From: RGIG8767 sp964531805
Lineage (GTDB): Bacteria; Bacillota; Clostridia; Lachnospirales; Lachnospiraceae
Assembly: GCA_964531805.1 (NCBI GenBank)
Contig: CAZHGE010000041.1
Coordinates: 1 to 24,369, forward strand
Reading direction: 5' to 3'
Length of the DNA: 24,369 nt
Positions 7,381-15,645 of the stretch are shown here, one piece after another (the stretch's first letter is position 1; each line of letters starts with the position of its first letter). Both the position numbers and the translations under genes were made by a program. The notes below the pieces were generated by a model. The model searched no databases. It saw nothing but the letters and a program-made list of their open reading frames with translations, and had not been told where the DNA came from.

Positions 7381-9634
7381 CACAAAAGTATTAATTATTC
7401 TTTTAACAATCTTAATACCAGCAATTGTGCTGGTGGCACTGTATCCCAGGATTGGACAGGTATACAACAATCAGCTTAAGGAAATAAAAGAGGCGGACGA
7501 TGCGGCAAACTTTGCAGTCTATGAGGAAGCTGTTCTTAATGATGTAGAAACATATGGACTGAGTTCTAATTTTGTTAATTATGCCATGGAAGCCAGTTTT
7601 TACTTATATGGCCAGATGCTTCAGGAAGTTAGAGGAACAGCGGTTGACTTTGCAGTGTTAGATGAGTATGGCTGGATTAATGACTATTATGCACTGGCAA
7701 ATGAGTGTGGATATTATGTTCAGTATAACTATATTCCTTTAGATGGCAAGCAGGGAAAAACACTTGAAAAAAGTGAGGCAGACTATAATCTTTCAGCATT
7801 GTTGTTAGAAGATGGTTTTGCTGAAAGAAGAGTACTTGAGGATAAATTGCAAAAGGATGGCTATTTAGGCTATGTGGTTTTGGAATTTGATGAGTATGGC
7901 AATATTTTAAATGTAGGAATGGAAAATTTTGGGAAAATGGCATCTGCTGGCAATCTGTATTCCCATGCCAGAAATTCCATCAACCAGTATGAGAGTAATG
8001 TAATGTATTATAATGAGGCATGTGATGCTGGTTCAGAAGTAGACCCAATGGAACTCCGTCCAAAGAATTTGAAAGCAATTTATTTATTGGATATGGACTG
8101 TCAGTGGGTTTATTATCAGATGGTAACGTATGAGAGTAGTTATAGCCCGTATTCTGTTTTTTCTAGTATGGGAGTAGAATGGCTGCTTCTTATAGCAGGT
8201 GTACTGGTTGCTCTTGTAGCATTGATTCTTCCATTCTTTAAGAAATTAAATACAGGTTGGGAAAAATTATTTTCCCTGCCGGCAGAAATCATGTTCTGTA
8301 TTGGCATGTGTGCAATTGGTGGTTTTGTCCTCATGTATGAAATAATGGTATTCTCCTGTTATCCGGTATTGATGGAAGAATTGGAATTATACGGTGAGAT
8401 CAATATTATTGGATACAATGTTACACCGGATACCGTGTATTATATTATGCTTGGTGTAAATGCGATAGGATGGGCATTTGTATTCTTTTTAGAATATATC
8501 AGTGTAGCAGCGCTGCGTCAGTTTTTATGCAGACCATTATACTATCTGAAAAACAGACTGATTGCTGTAATGATTTGCCGTTGGATTTGGAAGCAGTGTA
8601 AGCGTTTTTACCAGTATGTAACAGACATCAATATTGGTGCGGGTTTACATAAGAGTATTATCAAGATTGTTGTTGTAAATTTTGTAATTGTGGCACTATG
8701 CTGTTGTTTCTGGTTTATGGGATGGTTTGGTGTAATTCTGTATTCCATTCTATTGTATGTATTACTTCGCAAGTATGGTTTTAAATTGCAGAGTCAGTAT
8801 GAGGGGATTTTATATGCTACAAAACAGATGGCGGAAGGTAATCTGAAAACAGAATTAGCAGAAGATCTGGGAGTTTTTACAGAATTAGGTGGTGAACTTA
8901 AAAAAGTTCAGACTGGTTTTTCCAAGGCAGTTGCAGAAGAAGCAAAAAGCCAGAATATGAAAACGGAGCTGATTACGAATGTGTCCCATGATTTAAAGAC
9001 TCCTCTGACAGCTATTATTACGTATGTGGATCTTTTGAAAAAGGAAGATGTTACGGAAGAGGAACGGAAAGAGTATGTGGAAACGTTGGATAAAAAATCC
9101 CAGCGTCTGAAAGTACTGATTGAAGATCTTTTTGAAGTGAGCAAAGCCTCCAGCAATAATATTACTATGTATTACACAGATGTGGATTTGGTAAATCTGT
9201 TAAAACAGGTATGCTTGGAAAATGAGGATAAAATTAACGAAAGTACTTTAAATATCCGCTGGTCACTACCGGAGAAAAAATGTGTGGCGCACTTGGATCC
9301 GAACCGTACTTACCGTGTAATGGATAATCTTTTGCAGAATGCATTGAAATATTCTATGCCGAATTCCCGTGTGTATGTGGATATGACAGAATCAGAAACA
9401 GAGTATGTGATTCAGTTTAAGAATATGTCTGCAGTGGAGATGAATTTTAGTGCAAGCGAGATTACAGAACGTTTTGTGCGTGGCGACCTTTCACGTAACA
9501 CAGAAGGAAGCGGCCTTGGTCTTGCGATTGCCCAGTCCTTTACAGAATTACAGAATGGTAAATTTATTGTAGAGATTGATGGAGACTTGTTTAAGGTGAC
9601 TTTGCGTTTTGTTAAGAAACCAAATAATGTGTAG
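7349..9634 (+). CDS. Multi-span sensor histidine kinase
   Basis: The 761-residue membrane kinase is the partner of the preceding regulator. A first span at 13-31 is followed by an outside sensor region of about 240 residues (32-275). A block of further spans follows at about 276-297, 313-336, 362-385 and 437-473. A linker comes next, then a HisKA dimerisation domain with phospho-acceptor H547 (NVSHDLKTP), and an ATP-binding domain with N box at 659-668 and G box GSGLGLA at 720-726. GTG 7349 is preceded by AAAGGTGG at 7335-7342; the ATG at 7373 has no ribosome site. The large sensor region matches no domain I can name, so the signal is unknown. The layout resembles VanS/WalK-like kinases of Firmicutes only in the catalytic half. 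Confidence 0.92.
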   Translation: MLDTKSKKMRNTKVLIILLTILIPAIVLVALYPRIGQVYNNQLKEIKEADDAANFAVYEEAVLNDVETYGLSSNFVNYAMEASFYLYGQMLQEVRGTAVDFAVLDEYGWINDYYALANECGYYVQYNYIPLDGKQGKTLEKSEADYNLSALLLEDGFAERRVLEDKLQKDGYLGYVVLEFDEYGNILNVGMENFGKMASAGNLYSHARNSINQYESNVMYYNEACDAGSEVDPMELRPKNLKAIYLLDMDCQWVYYQMVTYESSYSPYSVFSSMGVEWLLLIAGVLVALVALILPFFKKLNTGWEKLFSLPAEIMFCIGMCAIGGFVLMYEIMVFSCYPVLMEELELYGEINIIGYNVTPDTVYYIMLGVNAIGWAFVFFLEYISVAALRQFLCRPLYYLKNRLIAVMICRWIWKQCKRFYQYVTDINIGAGLHKSIIKIVVVNFVIVALCCCFWFMGWFGVILYSILLYVLLRKYGFKLQSQYEGILYATKQMAEGNLKTELAEDLGVFTELGGELKKVQTGFSKAVAEEAKSQNMKTELITNVSHDLKTPLTAIITYVDLLKKEDVTEEERKEYVETLDKKSQRLKVLIEDLFEVSKASSNNITMYYTDVDLVNLLKQVCLENEDKINESTLNIRWSLPEKKCVAHLDPNRTYRVMDNLLQNALKYSMPNSRVYVDMTESETEYVIQFKNMSAVEMNFSASEITERFVRGDLSRNTEGSGLGLAIAQSFTELQNGKFIVEIDGDLFKVTLRFVKKPNNV

Positions 9635-9642
9635 TCGTTTTG

Positions 9643-9673
9643 ACAGCTGGCTGGTAATACGGTCAGCTGTTTT
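9643..9673 (+). terminator. Probable terminator after the kinase gene
   Basis: ACAGCTG (9643-9649) pairs with CAGCTGT (9664-9670), followed by TTTTG. The loop is 14 bases and the T run short, so it may be weak. Confidence 0.5.
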
Positions 9674-9720
9674 GTGTTATGAAATAATAAACGCTTTGCG
9701 TACTCTTTTTTAATTTTTAC

Positions 9721-9749
9721 TTGTCAAATACGAATAATATGAGTAAAAT
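9721..9749 (+). promoter_or_regulatory. Promoter of lysA
   Basis: TTGTCA (9721-9726), a 17-base gap and TAAAAT (9744-9749). Transcription from about 9756 leaves an 88-base leader, too short for a lysine riboswitch, and no such fold was seen. Confidence 0.55.
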
Positions 9750-9843
9750 TTGAATGATTGCTAAAGTTATTAATATAAAGAAGAATACGAATGGATTTCT
9801 AATAGAAGGCAGCAGTAATACTTTAGCAGAAAGGGAATTACAC

Positions 9844-11115
9844 ATGAATAAGACACCATTTGTTACAAAAGAACAGTTAGAAGAAATTATAAAGACATAT
9901 CCCACACCTTTTCACATTTATGATGAGAAGGGAATACGTGAAAATGCAAAGGCCATGAAAGAAGCATTTTCCTGGAATAAGGGATTTAAAGAATATTTTG
10001 CAGTAAAGGCGACACCTAATCCATATTTGATTAATATATTAAGAGAATATGGCTGTGGAACGGATTGTTCATCTAAAACAGAGCTTATGTTGTCAGAAGC
10101 GATGGGAGTTTCAGGAAGTGATATCATGTTTTCTTCCAATGAAACACCGGCAAGTGAATACGAGTATGCTGCGAAGTTAGGGGCAACCATTAATTTGGAT
10201 GATTTTACCCATATAGATTTCTTGGAAAAAACATTGGGTAAACTGCCAGAGACTTTATCCATGCGATATAATCCGGGTGGAGTATTTACAATCAGCAATG
10301 GTATTATGGACAACCCTGGGGACGCGAAATATGGTTTTACCACAGAGCAGTTGTTTGAAGGTTTCCGTATTTTAAAAGAAAAGGGCGTTAAGAGATTTGG
10401 TATCCATGCCTTTTTAGCAAGTAATACTGTAACGAATGATTACTATCCGACACTGGCTAAGCAGTTATTTGAACTGGCAGTAAAGGTAAAAGAAGATACG
10501 GGAGTAGCCGTTTCCTTTATCAATCTTTCCGGTGGTATTGGGATTCCTTACAGACCGGAGCAGGAGAAAAATGATATTTATGCCATTGGTGAAGGGGTTC
10601 GTAAAGTATACGAAGAGGTTTTAGTACCCGCAGGAATGGGAGATGTTGCTATTTATACAGAACTTGGTCGTTTTATGATGGGACCATATGGACATTTGGT
10701 AACAACAGCCATTCATGAGAAACATACCCACAAAGAGTACATTGGATGCGATGCCTGTGCTGTGAACCTGATGCGTCCTGCTATGTATGGTGCGTACCAT
10801 CACATTACGGTTATGGGAAAAGAGGATGCACCATGCGATCACAAATACGATGTGGTTGGTTCGTTATGTGAAAACAATGATAAGTTTGCGATTGACCGTA
10901 TGCTTCCTAAAATTGACAAGGGTGATTTGTTAGTCATTCATGATACAGGAGCACATGGTTTTGCAATGGGGTATAATTACAATGGTAAATTAAAATCAGC
11001 AGAATTATTGTTAAAAGAGGATGGAAGCGTACAGCTGATCCGTCGTGCTGAGACACCAAAGGATTACTTTGCAACCTTTGATGGATTGGATATTTGGGAT
11101 AAATTTCAGTTTTAA
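9844..11115 (+). CDS. lysA: Diaminopimelate decarboxylase
   Basis: The enzyme decarboxylates meso-diaminopimelate to lysine, the last step of lysine synthesis. The 423-residue protein is a fold-III PLP enzyme: a barrel domain with the cofactor lysine K55 (EYFAVKATPNP), a glycine-rich phosphate loop (LSGGIGIPYRPE), and the C-terminal MRPAMYGAYHH segment of the active site. Some motifs differ from the E. coli type (TELGR in place of EPGR, GIHAFLASN in place of HIGSQ); I recall such variation in a clostridial subgroup of these decarboxylases. AAAGGG at 9830-9835 is 8 bases from ATG 9844. A frame open from 9754 adds 30 residues without a ribosome site and was not used. It is a single gene with its own promoter and terminator. 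Confidence 0.88.
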   Translation: MNKTPFVTKEQLEEIIKTYPTPFHIYDEKGIRENAKAMKEAFSWNKGFKEYFAVKATPNPYLINILREYGCGTDCSSKTELMLSEAMGVSGSDIMFSSNETPASEYEYAAKLGATINLDDFTHIDFLEKTLGKLPETLSMRYNPGGVFTISNGIMDNPGDAKYGFTTEQLFEGFRILKEKGVKRFGIHAFLASNTVTNDYYPTLAKQLFELAVKVKEDTGVAVSFINLSGGIGIPYRPEQEKNDIYAIGEGVRKVYEEVLVPAGMGDVAIYTELGRFMMGPYGHLVTTAIHEKHTHKEYIGCDACAVNLMRPAMYGAYHHITVMGKEDAPCDHKYDVVGSLCENNDKFAIDRMLPKIDKGDLLVIHDTGAHGFAMGYNYNGKLKSAELLLKEDGSVQLIRRAETPKDYFATFDGLDIWDKFQF

Positions 11116-11158
11116 ATTAACAGTAAAAGCTTCTGGATATCTCTAGAACCTTTTAGTT

Positions 11159-11191
11159 AAAATGCCGGCTCGCAAAGCGTGCCGGCATTTT
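11159..11191. terminator. Bidirectional terminator between lysA and the membrane protein gene
   Basis: AAAATGCCGGC (11159-11169) pairs with GCCGGCATTTT (11181-11191), with an inner CGC/GCG pairing around an AAA loop. The A run and T run at the ends let it serve both converging genes. Confidence 0.88.
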
Positions 11192-11206
11192 AGCTTTATT
11201 GTGTTT

Positions 11207-11713
11207 CTATTTTCTTGAATTTCTGCGGATGGCTTCAATCTCAGCTGAATAATCATCTACTTTATTGATTGATTCAATCTGTTCATAATCATGATATCGA
11301 TTGTCCTCTTCCATATCCCGATATTTCGGATTGCATAGAACCTTAAGAACCAATGCTCCACCACCAAAAATGAAAACCAGCATAATAAGCCATTCATAAA
11401 GGGATGTTGAGCGCATATGGAAATGCGTACTCATAATAATGGCAGCAATAATAAGCAGGACGCTGAGTCCGACACATATCTTTGCAAAAAAGGAATCTGG
11501 ATCCATAAACAGCCAGATAATGCAGACTATAAACGGAACGACAATCATGCCTGAATTTATACTCATACCGCCGATAGCCCATGAGCCGCCAAAGAAACCG
11601 GTAGAAACCGATACTCTTGTGGTCAGCCAGTAAAGACCGGCAACTAACATCGCAAGACCGCCTAAAAAAGTAAGCAGGTCATTTTGTTTTCTTTTTTTTC
11701 TTACTCGTTTCAT
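11207..11713 (-). CDS. Small multi-span membrane protein, unknown function
   Basis: The product of 168 residues begins with a very basic tail (MKRVRKKRKQ) and has four likely membrane spans at about 13-30, 54-70, 78-95 and 106-126, then an acidic and basic soluble tail of 40 residues. The family is not recognised. The open frame continues upstream through the tRNA-Leu gene, but those codons are not real coding: on the - strand AGGG lies 8 bases before the ATG ending at 11713, which is the best start. A plausible - strand promoter (TTGGAT, 17 bases, TATACA) lies between 11725 and 11760. The basic start predicts an inside N-terminus. Confidence 0.7.
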   Translation of the reverse strand: MKRVRKKRKQNDLLTFLGGLAMLVAGLYWLTTRVSVSTGFFGGSWAIGGMSINSGMIVVPFIVCIIWLFMDPDSFFAKICVGLSVLLIIAAIIMSTHFHMRSTSLYEWLIMLVFIFGGGALVLKVLCNPKYRDMEEDNRYHDYEQIESINKVDDYSAEIEAIRRNSRK

Positions 11714-11785
11714 ATGTTTATCCCTCATGTATAATATGTAATCTGATTTTATCCAAATTATTATAGCATAAGTAAATTGGGAAAG

Positions 11786-11821
11786 AAAGAAAAACAGCGA
11801 TTCGCAAATGCGAACCGCTGT
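11786..11821 (-). terminator. Terminator of tRNA-Leu
   Basis: On the - strand ACAGCG, a mismatch and TTCGC pair with GCGAA and CGCTGT (11794-11821, four-base loop). The stem is followed by TTTTTCTTTC. Confidence 0.8.
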
Positions 11822-11827
11822 ATTAAC

Positions 11828-11910
11828 TGCCGGCGATGGGACTTGAACCCATACGTGGTTGCCCACAACAGATTTTGAGTCTGCCTCGTCTGCCATTCCG
11901 ACACGCCGGC
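11828..11910 (-). tRNA. tRNA-Leu, anticodon CAA
   Basis: On the - strand a full class II cloverleaf is visible. The acceptor stem GCCGGCG pairs with CGCCGGC plus discriminator A. The D stem is TCG/CGA. The anticodon stem GCAGA/TCTGT encloses the loop CTCAAAA with anticodon CAA, reading UUG. The long variable arm is GTGG-GCAA-CCAC, and the T arm is ATGGG-TTCAAGT-CCCAT. The 3' CCA is not encoded. Length is 83 bases. Confidence 0.97.
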
Positions 11911-11932
11911 TAGGTTTTAACAACCGAATTAC

Positions 11933-11961
11933 ATATTAACATATTAAGAGATATCTGACAA
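11933..11961 (-). promoter_or_regulatory. Promoter of tRNA-Leu
   Basis: On the - strand TTGTCA (11956-11961), a 17-base gap and TAATAT (11933-11938). A start near 11926 gives a 15-base leader before the mature tRNA end. Confidence 0.65.
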
Positions 11962-12026
11962 GTGATTTTTTAAGTTTTCTAATGGACTATTTGATAACGG
12001 CGGGAGAGGCTCCGCGGGATTATAAA

Positions 12027-12055
12027 TTGAAGTAAAAGAATGGATATAGTATAAT
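12027..12055 (+). promoter_or_regulatory. Promoter of the threonine aldolase gene
   Basis: TTGAAG (12027-12032), a 17-base gap and TATAAT (12050-12055). It lies 34 bases before the start codon and reads away from the tRNA promoter. Confidence 0.65.
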
Positions 12056-12089
12056 TTGTTTATTAATAGAATAATACAGGAGAATGGAA

Positions 12090-13115
12090 ATGTTATCATT
12101 TGAAAACGATTATTCCCAAGGAGCACATGAAAAAATATTACAGCGTCTTGTGGAAACAAATAGAGAGGCTGCATCCGGTTATGGAACAGATCCCTATACA
12201 GAAAGCGCAAAGGAAAAAATCAGACAGGTATGTAATTGTCCTGATGCAGAGGTGCATTTTTTAGTGGGTGGTACACAGACCAATCAAAATGTAATAGATG
12301 CTATGTTAGAAGGCTATGAGGGTGTTGTGGCGGCAGTGACTGGGCATGTGAGTCAGCATGAAGCTGGTGCTATAGAGTATTCTGGTCATAAGGTGCTTAA
12401 CCTTTCACAAAAAGATGGCAAGGTTGAGGCTGACGTGTTAGAGCAGTATTTTGCTGGATTTTATGCGGACGAAAATCATGAGCATATGGTTTTTCCAGGA
12501 ATGGTGTACATATCCCATCCTACCGAATATGGAACGTTGTATTCAAGGAAAGAACTAGAAGCGCTTTCTAATGTCTGTGATCAATATGATATTCCATTAT
12601 ATTTAGATGGTGCCAGACTAGGATATGCGCTGGCAAGTTATGAGACGGATGTAACGCTTTCGGATATTGCGAAACTTTGTGATGCTTTTTATATTGGAGG
12701 AACTAAGGTAGGAGCATTGTTTGGAGAGGCAGTCGTATTTAGCGGTAAGCGTACACCTAAGCATTTTATGACCCGCATGAAACAGCATGGTGCGTTGCTT
12801 GCTAAGGGAAAGTTATTGGGAATTCAGTTTGATACCCTGTTTACAGATAATTTGTATTGGGATATTAGCAGGCATGCTATTGATTGTGCAGAAGAACTGA
12901 AGAGGATTTTTAAGGAAAAAGGATATACTTTTTATCTGGAAAGTCCTACGAATCAACAGTTTATCATATTAGATAATGGAAAAATGGCAACATTAAAAGA
13001 AAAGGTAAAATTCAGTTACTGGGAGTCATATGATGATAGTCATACAGTGGTGCGTTTTGCAACCAGTTGGGCAACTACCAGAGAAGATTTGGATGAACTA
13101 AAGGCAATCTTGTAA
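12090..13115 (+). CDS. ltaE: Low-specificity L-threonine aldolase
   Basis: The PLP enzyme splits L-threonine and allo-threonine to glycine and acetaldehyde. The 341-residue fold-type I protein shows the phosphate-binding GGTQTN loop (60-65), D173 in YLDGARLG that contacts the cofactor nitrogen, and the Schiff-base lysine K206 in GGTKVGALFGEA. AGGAG at 12078-12082 is 7 bases from ATG 12090; an ATG two codons earlier is only one base from that site. It is first of a likely three-gene run (threonine aldolase, YitT, phosphopantetheinyl transferase) with gaps of 69 and 83 bases and no terminator between them. The family is clear; exact substrate preference is not visible from sequence. The symbol is the usual one for this family. 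Confidence 0.88.
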   Translation: MLSFENDYSQGAHEKILQRLVETNREAASGYGTDPYTESAKEKIRQVCNCPDAEVHFLVGGTQTNQNVIDAMLEGYEGVVAAVTGHVSQHEAGAIEYSGHKVLNLSQKDGKVEADVLEQYFAGFYADENHEHMVFPGMVYISHPTEYGTLYSRKELEALSNVCDQYDIPLYLDGARLGYALASYETDVTLSDIAKLCDAFYIGGTKVGALFGEAVVFSGKRTPKHFMTRMKQHGALLAKGKLLGIQFDTLFTDNLYWDISRHAIDCAEELKRIFKEKGYTFYLESPTNQQFIILDNGKMATLKEKVKFSYWESYDDSHTVVRFATSWATTREDLDELKAIL

Positions 13116-13184
13116 AGAAAGAAGCAGGTATTGGGTTTAAGTATAAGGTAAAAAAGATTTATACAAAGAGGGAGGGCAGGAGAT

Positions 13185-14045
13185 ATGACATTTGATCTGA
13201 AAAAAGACGGAAAGAAAATATTAATCTTATGTGTGGCATCGTTTTTAATGGCAGTGAATATCAAGACCTTTGTACGGACGGCAGATCTGTTTCCGGGCGG
13301 TGCATCCGGTCTTACCATTTTGCTGCAACGTATTGGTGAAACATATTTTCATGTGATGATTCCCTATACGGTGGTGAATCTTTTATTAAATTCCGTGCCG
13401 GTTTATATTGGCTTCCGCTTCATTGGTAAAAAGTTTACGCTGTATTCCTGCCTGATGATCGTATTGACCAGTGTACTGACAGATATCATACCGGCTTATG
13501 TAATTACTTATGATGTCCTGCTGCTCAGTGTATTTGGCGGTATTATCAATGGTGCAGTAGTCAGCATGTGTCTGCTGGCAGATGCGACAAGCGGCGGTAC
13601 GGATTTTATTGCCATATTTTTATCCGATAAAAAGGGTGTGGATTCCTTTAATGTTATTTTAGGCGTAAATGTAGTCATTTTATCTGTTGCAGGACTTTTA
13701 TTTGGATGGGAGAAAGCTTTGTACTCCATTATTTTCCAATACGCATCCACACAGGTGCTTCATATGCTGTACAAAAAATACCAGCAGGCTACCTTATTTA
13801 TTGTTACCAATAAGGCAAAAGAAGTATGCCAGGTGATTTTTGAAATTAGTAATCATGGTGCGACGGTTATGGACAGCGAAGGGTCTTTTGAAGGACAGGA
13901 GCGGCAGATGGTGTACTCTGTTGTGTCTAGTGCAGAAAGCAAAAAAGTAGTGGAAGCAGTGAAAAAGACGGATTCCAGCGCATTTATCAATGTTGTGAGA
14001 ACGGAGCAGTTACAGGGTAAGTTTTATCATAAGCCTCAGGAGTAA
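13185..14045 (+). CDS. YitT family membrane protein (DUF161 plus DUF2179)
   Basis: The 286-residue integral membrane protein has about five or six spans within residues 10-200, including the family motifs FPGGASG (36-42) and SGGTDF (136-141). A cytoplasmic DUF2179 domain at about 205-282 has a ferredoxin-like pattern. Members are very common in Firmicutes; their transport role is not settled, so none is assigned. GGGAGG at 13170-13175 is 9 bases from the ATG, with AGGAG closer still. It is likely co-transcribed with its neighbours. Confidence 0.9.
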   Translation: MTFDLKKDGKKILILCVASFLMAVNIKTFVRTADLFPGGASGLTILLQRIGETYFHVMIPYTVVNLLLNSVPVYIGFRFIGKKFTLYSCLMIVLTSVLTDIIPAYVITYDVLLLSVFGGIINGAVVSMCLLADATSGGTDFIAIFLSDKKGVDSFNVILGVNVVILSVAGLLFGWEKALYSIIFQYASTQVLHMLYKKYQQATLFIVTNKAKEVCQVIFEISNHGATVMDSEGSFEGQERQMVYSVVSSAESKKVVEAVKKTDSSAFINVVRTEQLQGKFYHKPQE

Positions 14046-14128
14046 TCAGTAATTTTTTCTTACAGAGGGGCTAAAGGAAAGTTTTAGATTTTTGTATTGG
14101 TTATAGAAAGGAAAAGTGAGGACAGTGT

Positions 14129-14776
14129 ATGAAGGTCCTGATAGAGGATGTTTCATTTGTAAAAGATGAAGATTTACAGAATAAGCCGGATTATGTAACG
14201 GATGAGAGATGGGAAAAAATTCTCAGGATACGCCCACTGGAAGATAAAAAACGTTCTCTTTTAGCAGGGAAACTTTTACATCAAATGTGTGAAGAATGTG
14301 AGTTGGATACTCCAATGTATGGAACAGCAGGAAGCGCTAAGCCAGTGCTTGTAAATCATCCACAGTTTGTATTTAACTTATCTCATTCAGGAAAATATGT
14401 AGTACTTGTCTATGAAGAAGGTGCAAAAGCAATTGGTGTGGATATCCAGCAGATTCGTGCAGTTTCAGATGGAGTAAAAAAAAGAATTCTGCATGAGAAG
14501 GAATGGGTGCTTTTGGGGGATGAATGTGGACAAAAAAATGTTTCCGTGAAAGAAACGGATGGAATTCTGACAGAGGAAAACAGATTACTCAACCGTATCT
14601 GGGCAATTAAAGAGAGTTATGTCAAAATGACGGGAGAAGGCTTATCCCATGATTTCAGAAAATTATGTATAGATTTTGAAAACGGAATTGTGACAGATGA
14701 GAACGGGAATCGGGCGTGCTATAAAGAGTTAGAAGCACCGGATGGTTATGTAGTTGCAGTATCGATTGGAGAATAG
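14129..14776 (+). CDS. 4'-phosphopantetheinyl transferase, Sfp type
   Basis: The enzyme moves the phosphopantetheine arm of CoA onto a serine of carrier proteins. The 215-residue, two-lobed Sfp type has the magnesium-binding D105 in IGVDIQQ and E162 with K166 in WAIKESYVKMTGEGL, plus the NLSHSG substrate motif at 83-88. It is somewhat shorter than Sfp itself. GTGAGGA at 14116-14122 is 6 bases from the ATG. No polyketide or peptide synthetase lies in the window, so the carrier protein partner is unknown; it may serve fatty acid synthesis if no AcpS is present. Confidence 0.9.
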   Translation: MKVLIEDVSFVKDEDLQNKPDYVTDERWEKILRIRPLEDKKRSLLAGKLLHQMCEECELDTPMYGTAGSAKPVLVNHPQFVFNLSHSGKYVVLVYEEGAKAIGVDIQQIRAVSDGVKKRILHEKEWVLLGDECGQKNVSVKETDGILTEENRLLNRIWAIKESYVKMTGEGLSHDFRKLCIDFENGIVTDENGNRACYKELEAPDGYVVAVSIGE

Positions 14777-14802
14777 CAGTGATAAGATAATGTGAAGTAG
14801 TG

Positions 14803-14915
14803 TTTTAGGCATATAAGAAATTTTTCGTGTGTAATGTTCAAAATAATATGTTTCACGATGGGGAGAAACAATTATTTTGGACATTACAAGATAGATTATT
14901 TCTATATGCCTAAAA
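14803..14915. repeat. 113-base near-perfect hairpin element
   Basis: Almost the whole stretch folds on itself. TTTTAGGCATATA (14803-14815) pairs with 14903-14915. GAAAT (14817-14821) pairs with ATTTC (14898-14902). The 18-base arm 14830-14847 pairs with 14871-14888 at 17 positions plus one T-G. TGTTTC (14849-14854) pairs with GAAACA (14865-14870) around a ten-base loop. It lies between convergent genes, lacks a T run at either end and has no obvious target-site duplication. It may be a MITE-like palindrome or a stable RNA hairpin. The rest of 14777-15073 holds only the next terminator. Confidence 0.65.
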
Positions 14916-14963
14916 TCTTCTAATTTAACTTATATTTTCAGGAATTTTCAGATGTGTAGAGTT

Positions 14964-15005
14964 AAAAATTGGACATGGGATAATGATTTTTATTCATATG
15001 TCCAA
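14964..15005 (-). terminator. Terminator downstream of the amidase gene
   Basis: On the - strand TTGGACAT pairs with ATGTCCAA (15005-14998 with 14976-14969) and TTTTTAAC follows. It lies 69 bases after the amidase stop codon. The GGACAT word is shared with the neighbouring long hairpin. Confidence 0.6.
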
Positions 15006-15073
15006 AAGGTTTAAGGAGTATATCAGAAACTTTGTCAAAGCCTTTGGGCATTGTGTAGTATAAAAGTCAGAAA

Positions 15074-15613
15074 CTAAGAATTCGGATAATTTTGTGGAAA
15101 TAATGTCATTGCAACACCATCAGCAATGGCATAAGCTGTTTCATTGAAGAAATTATCAAAGAGATTATTATCAATATCCGAATTGATAAAGCCGACTTCT
15201 ACCAGTACTGCTGGCATGTTGGTGCTGTTTAGTACAATGAGATTTGGTCGCTCAGTGACACCGATGTTTTGGTAACCAATCCGTTCTAACTGACTGTTGA
15301 TATTTCTAGCAAGGAGTGCAGGAAGACCACGGTTAGAATATACCAGTGATTCCACACCATTGTATTGATTGGGAATGGGTGAGGAATTACGATGGATGGA
15401 TAAAAAGATATCCGCCCCTGCATTATTTCCTTCCTGGGCTTTTCTAAAAGGTGCTTCATAAATGTCAGTTGTTCTTGTATATAGAACCTGAAAGCCGTAT
15501 TCGGAAAGAATACTTCCAACTGCCAATGCCATAGCAAGGTTGTCATCCTTTTCCTTACGTCCCATAAACTGGGCGCCGTTGTCGTAGCCACCGTGACCTA
15601 AAATAGGGCACAT
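15074..15613 (-). pseudogene. N-acetylmuramoyl-L-alanine amidase, 5' end replaced by element insertion
   Basis: This is the Amidase_3 (zinc amidase) domain that cuts the bond between muramic acid and the stem peptide of peptidoglycan. In the 179-residue open frame all zinc and catalytic residues are present: H7 in GHGG, E21 in GRKEKDDN, H74 in LSIHRNS and E139 in LVEVGFIN. What is missing is the start. Family members read about (V/I)xIDPGHGG, whereas here MCPIL precedes GHGG and there is no ribosome site before the ATG. The sequence changes character exactly where the serine recombinase end begins, so the gene was split by integration and its first codons should lie at the far end of the element. 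It may still be translated from the element-supplied ATG. It is coded as pseudogene for the broken 5' end, not for loss of active-site residues. Confidence 0.75.
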
Positions 15614-15645
15614 TATTGCGCAAACCCGTATAAATACTGGGTTTA
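15600..15645. other. Probable left attachment site (attL) of the prophage-like element
   Basis: Amidase coding homology stops at about 15595-15600, and the recombinase stop codon is at 15643-15645. Between them lies an imperfect dyad, AAACCC (15622-15627) and GGGTTT (15639-15644), of the kind expected in a serine-recombinase attachment site. The crossover bases cannot be fixed without the right end or an empty site. Confidence 0.5.

Noticed and set aside
9754..9843. Longer start for lysA
   Set aside because: ATG 9754 sits at the predicted transcription start and lacks a ribosome site, while AAAGGG is well placed for 9844.
9750..9843. Lysine riboswitch before lysA
   Set aside because: The leader is too short and shows none of the L-box helices.
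11714..11923. Upstream extension of the small membrane protein
   Set aside because: The frame passes through the tRNA-Leu gene and its terminator, which explains the open reading.
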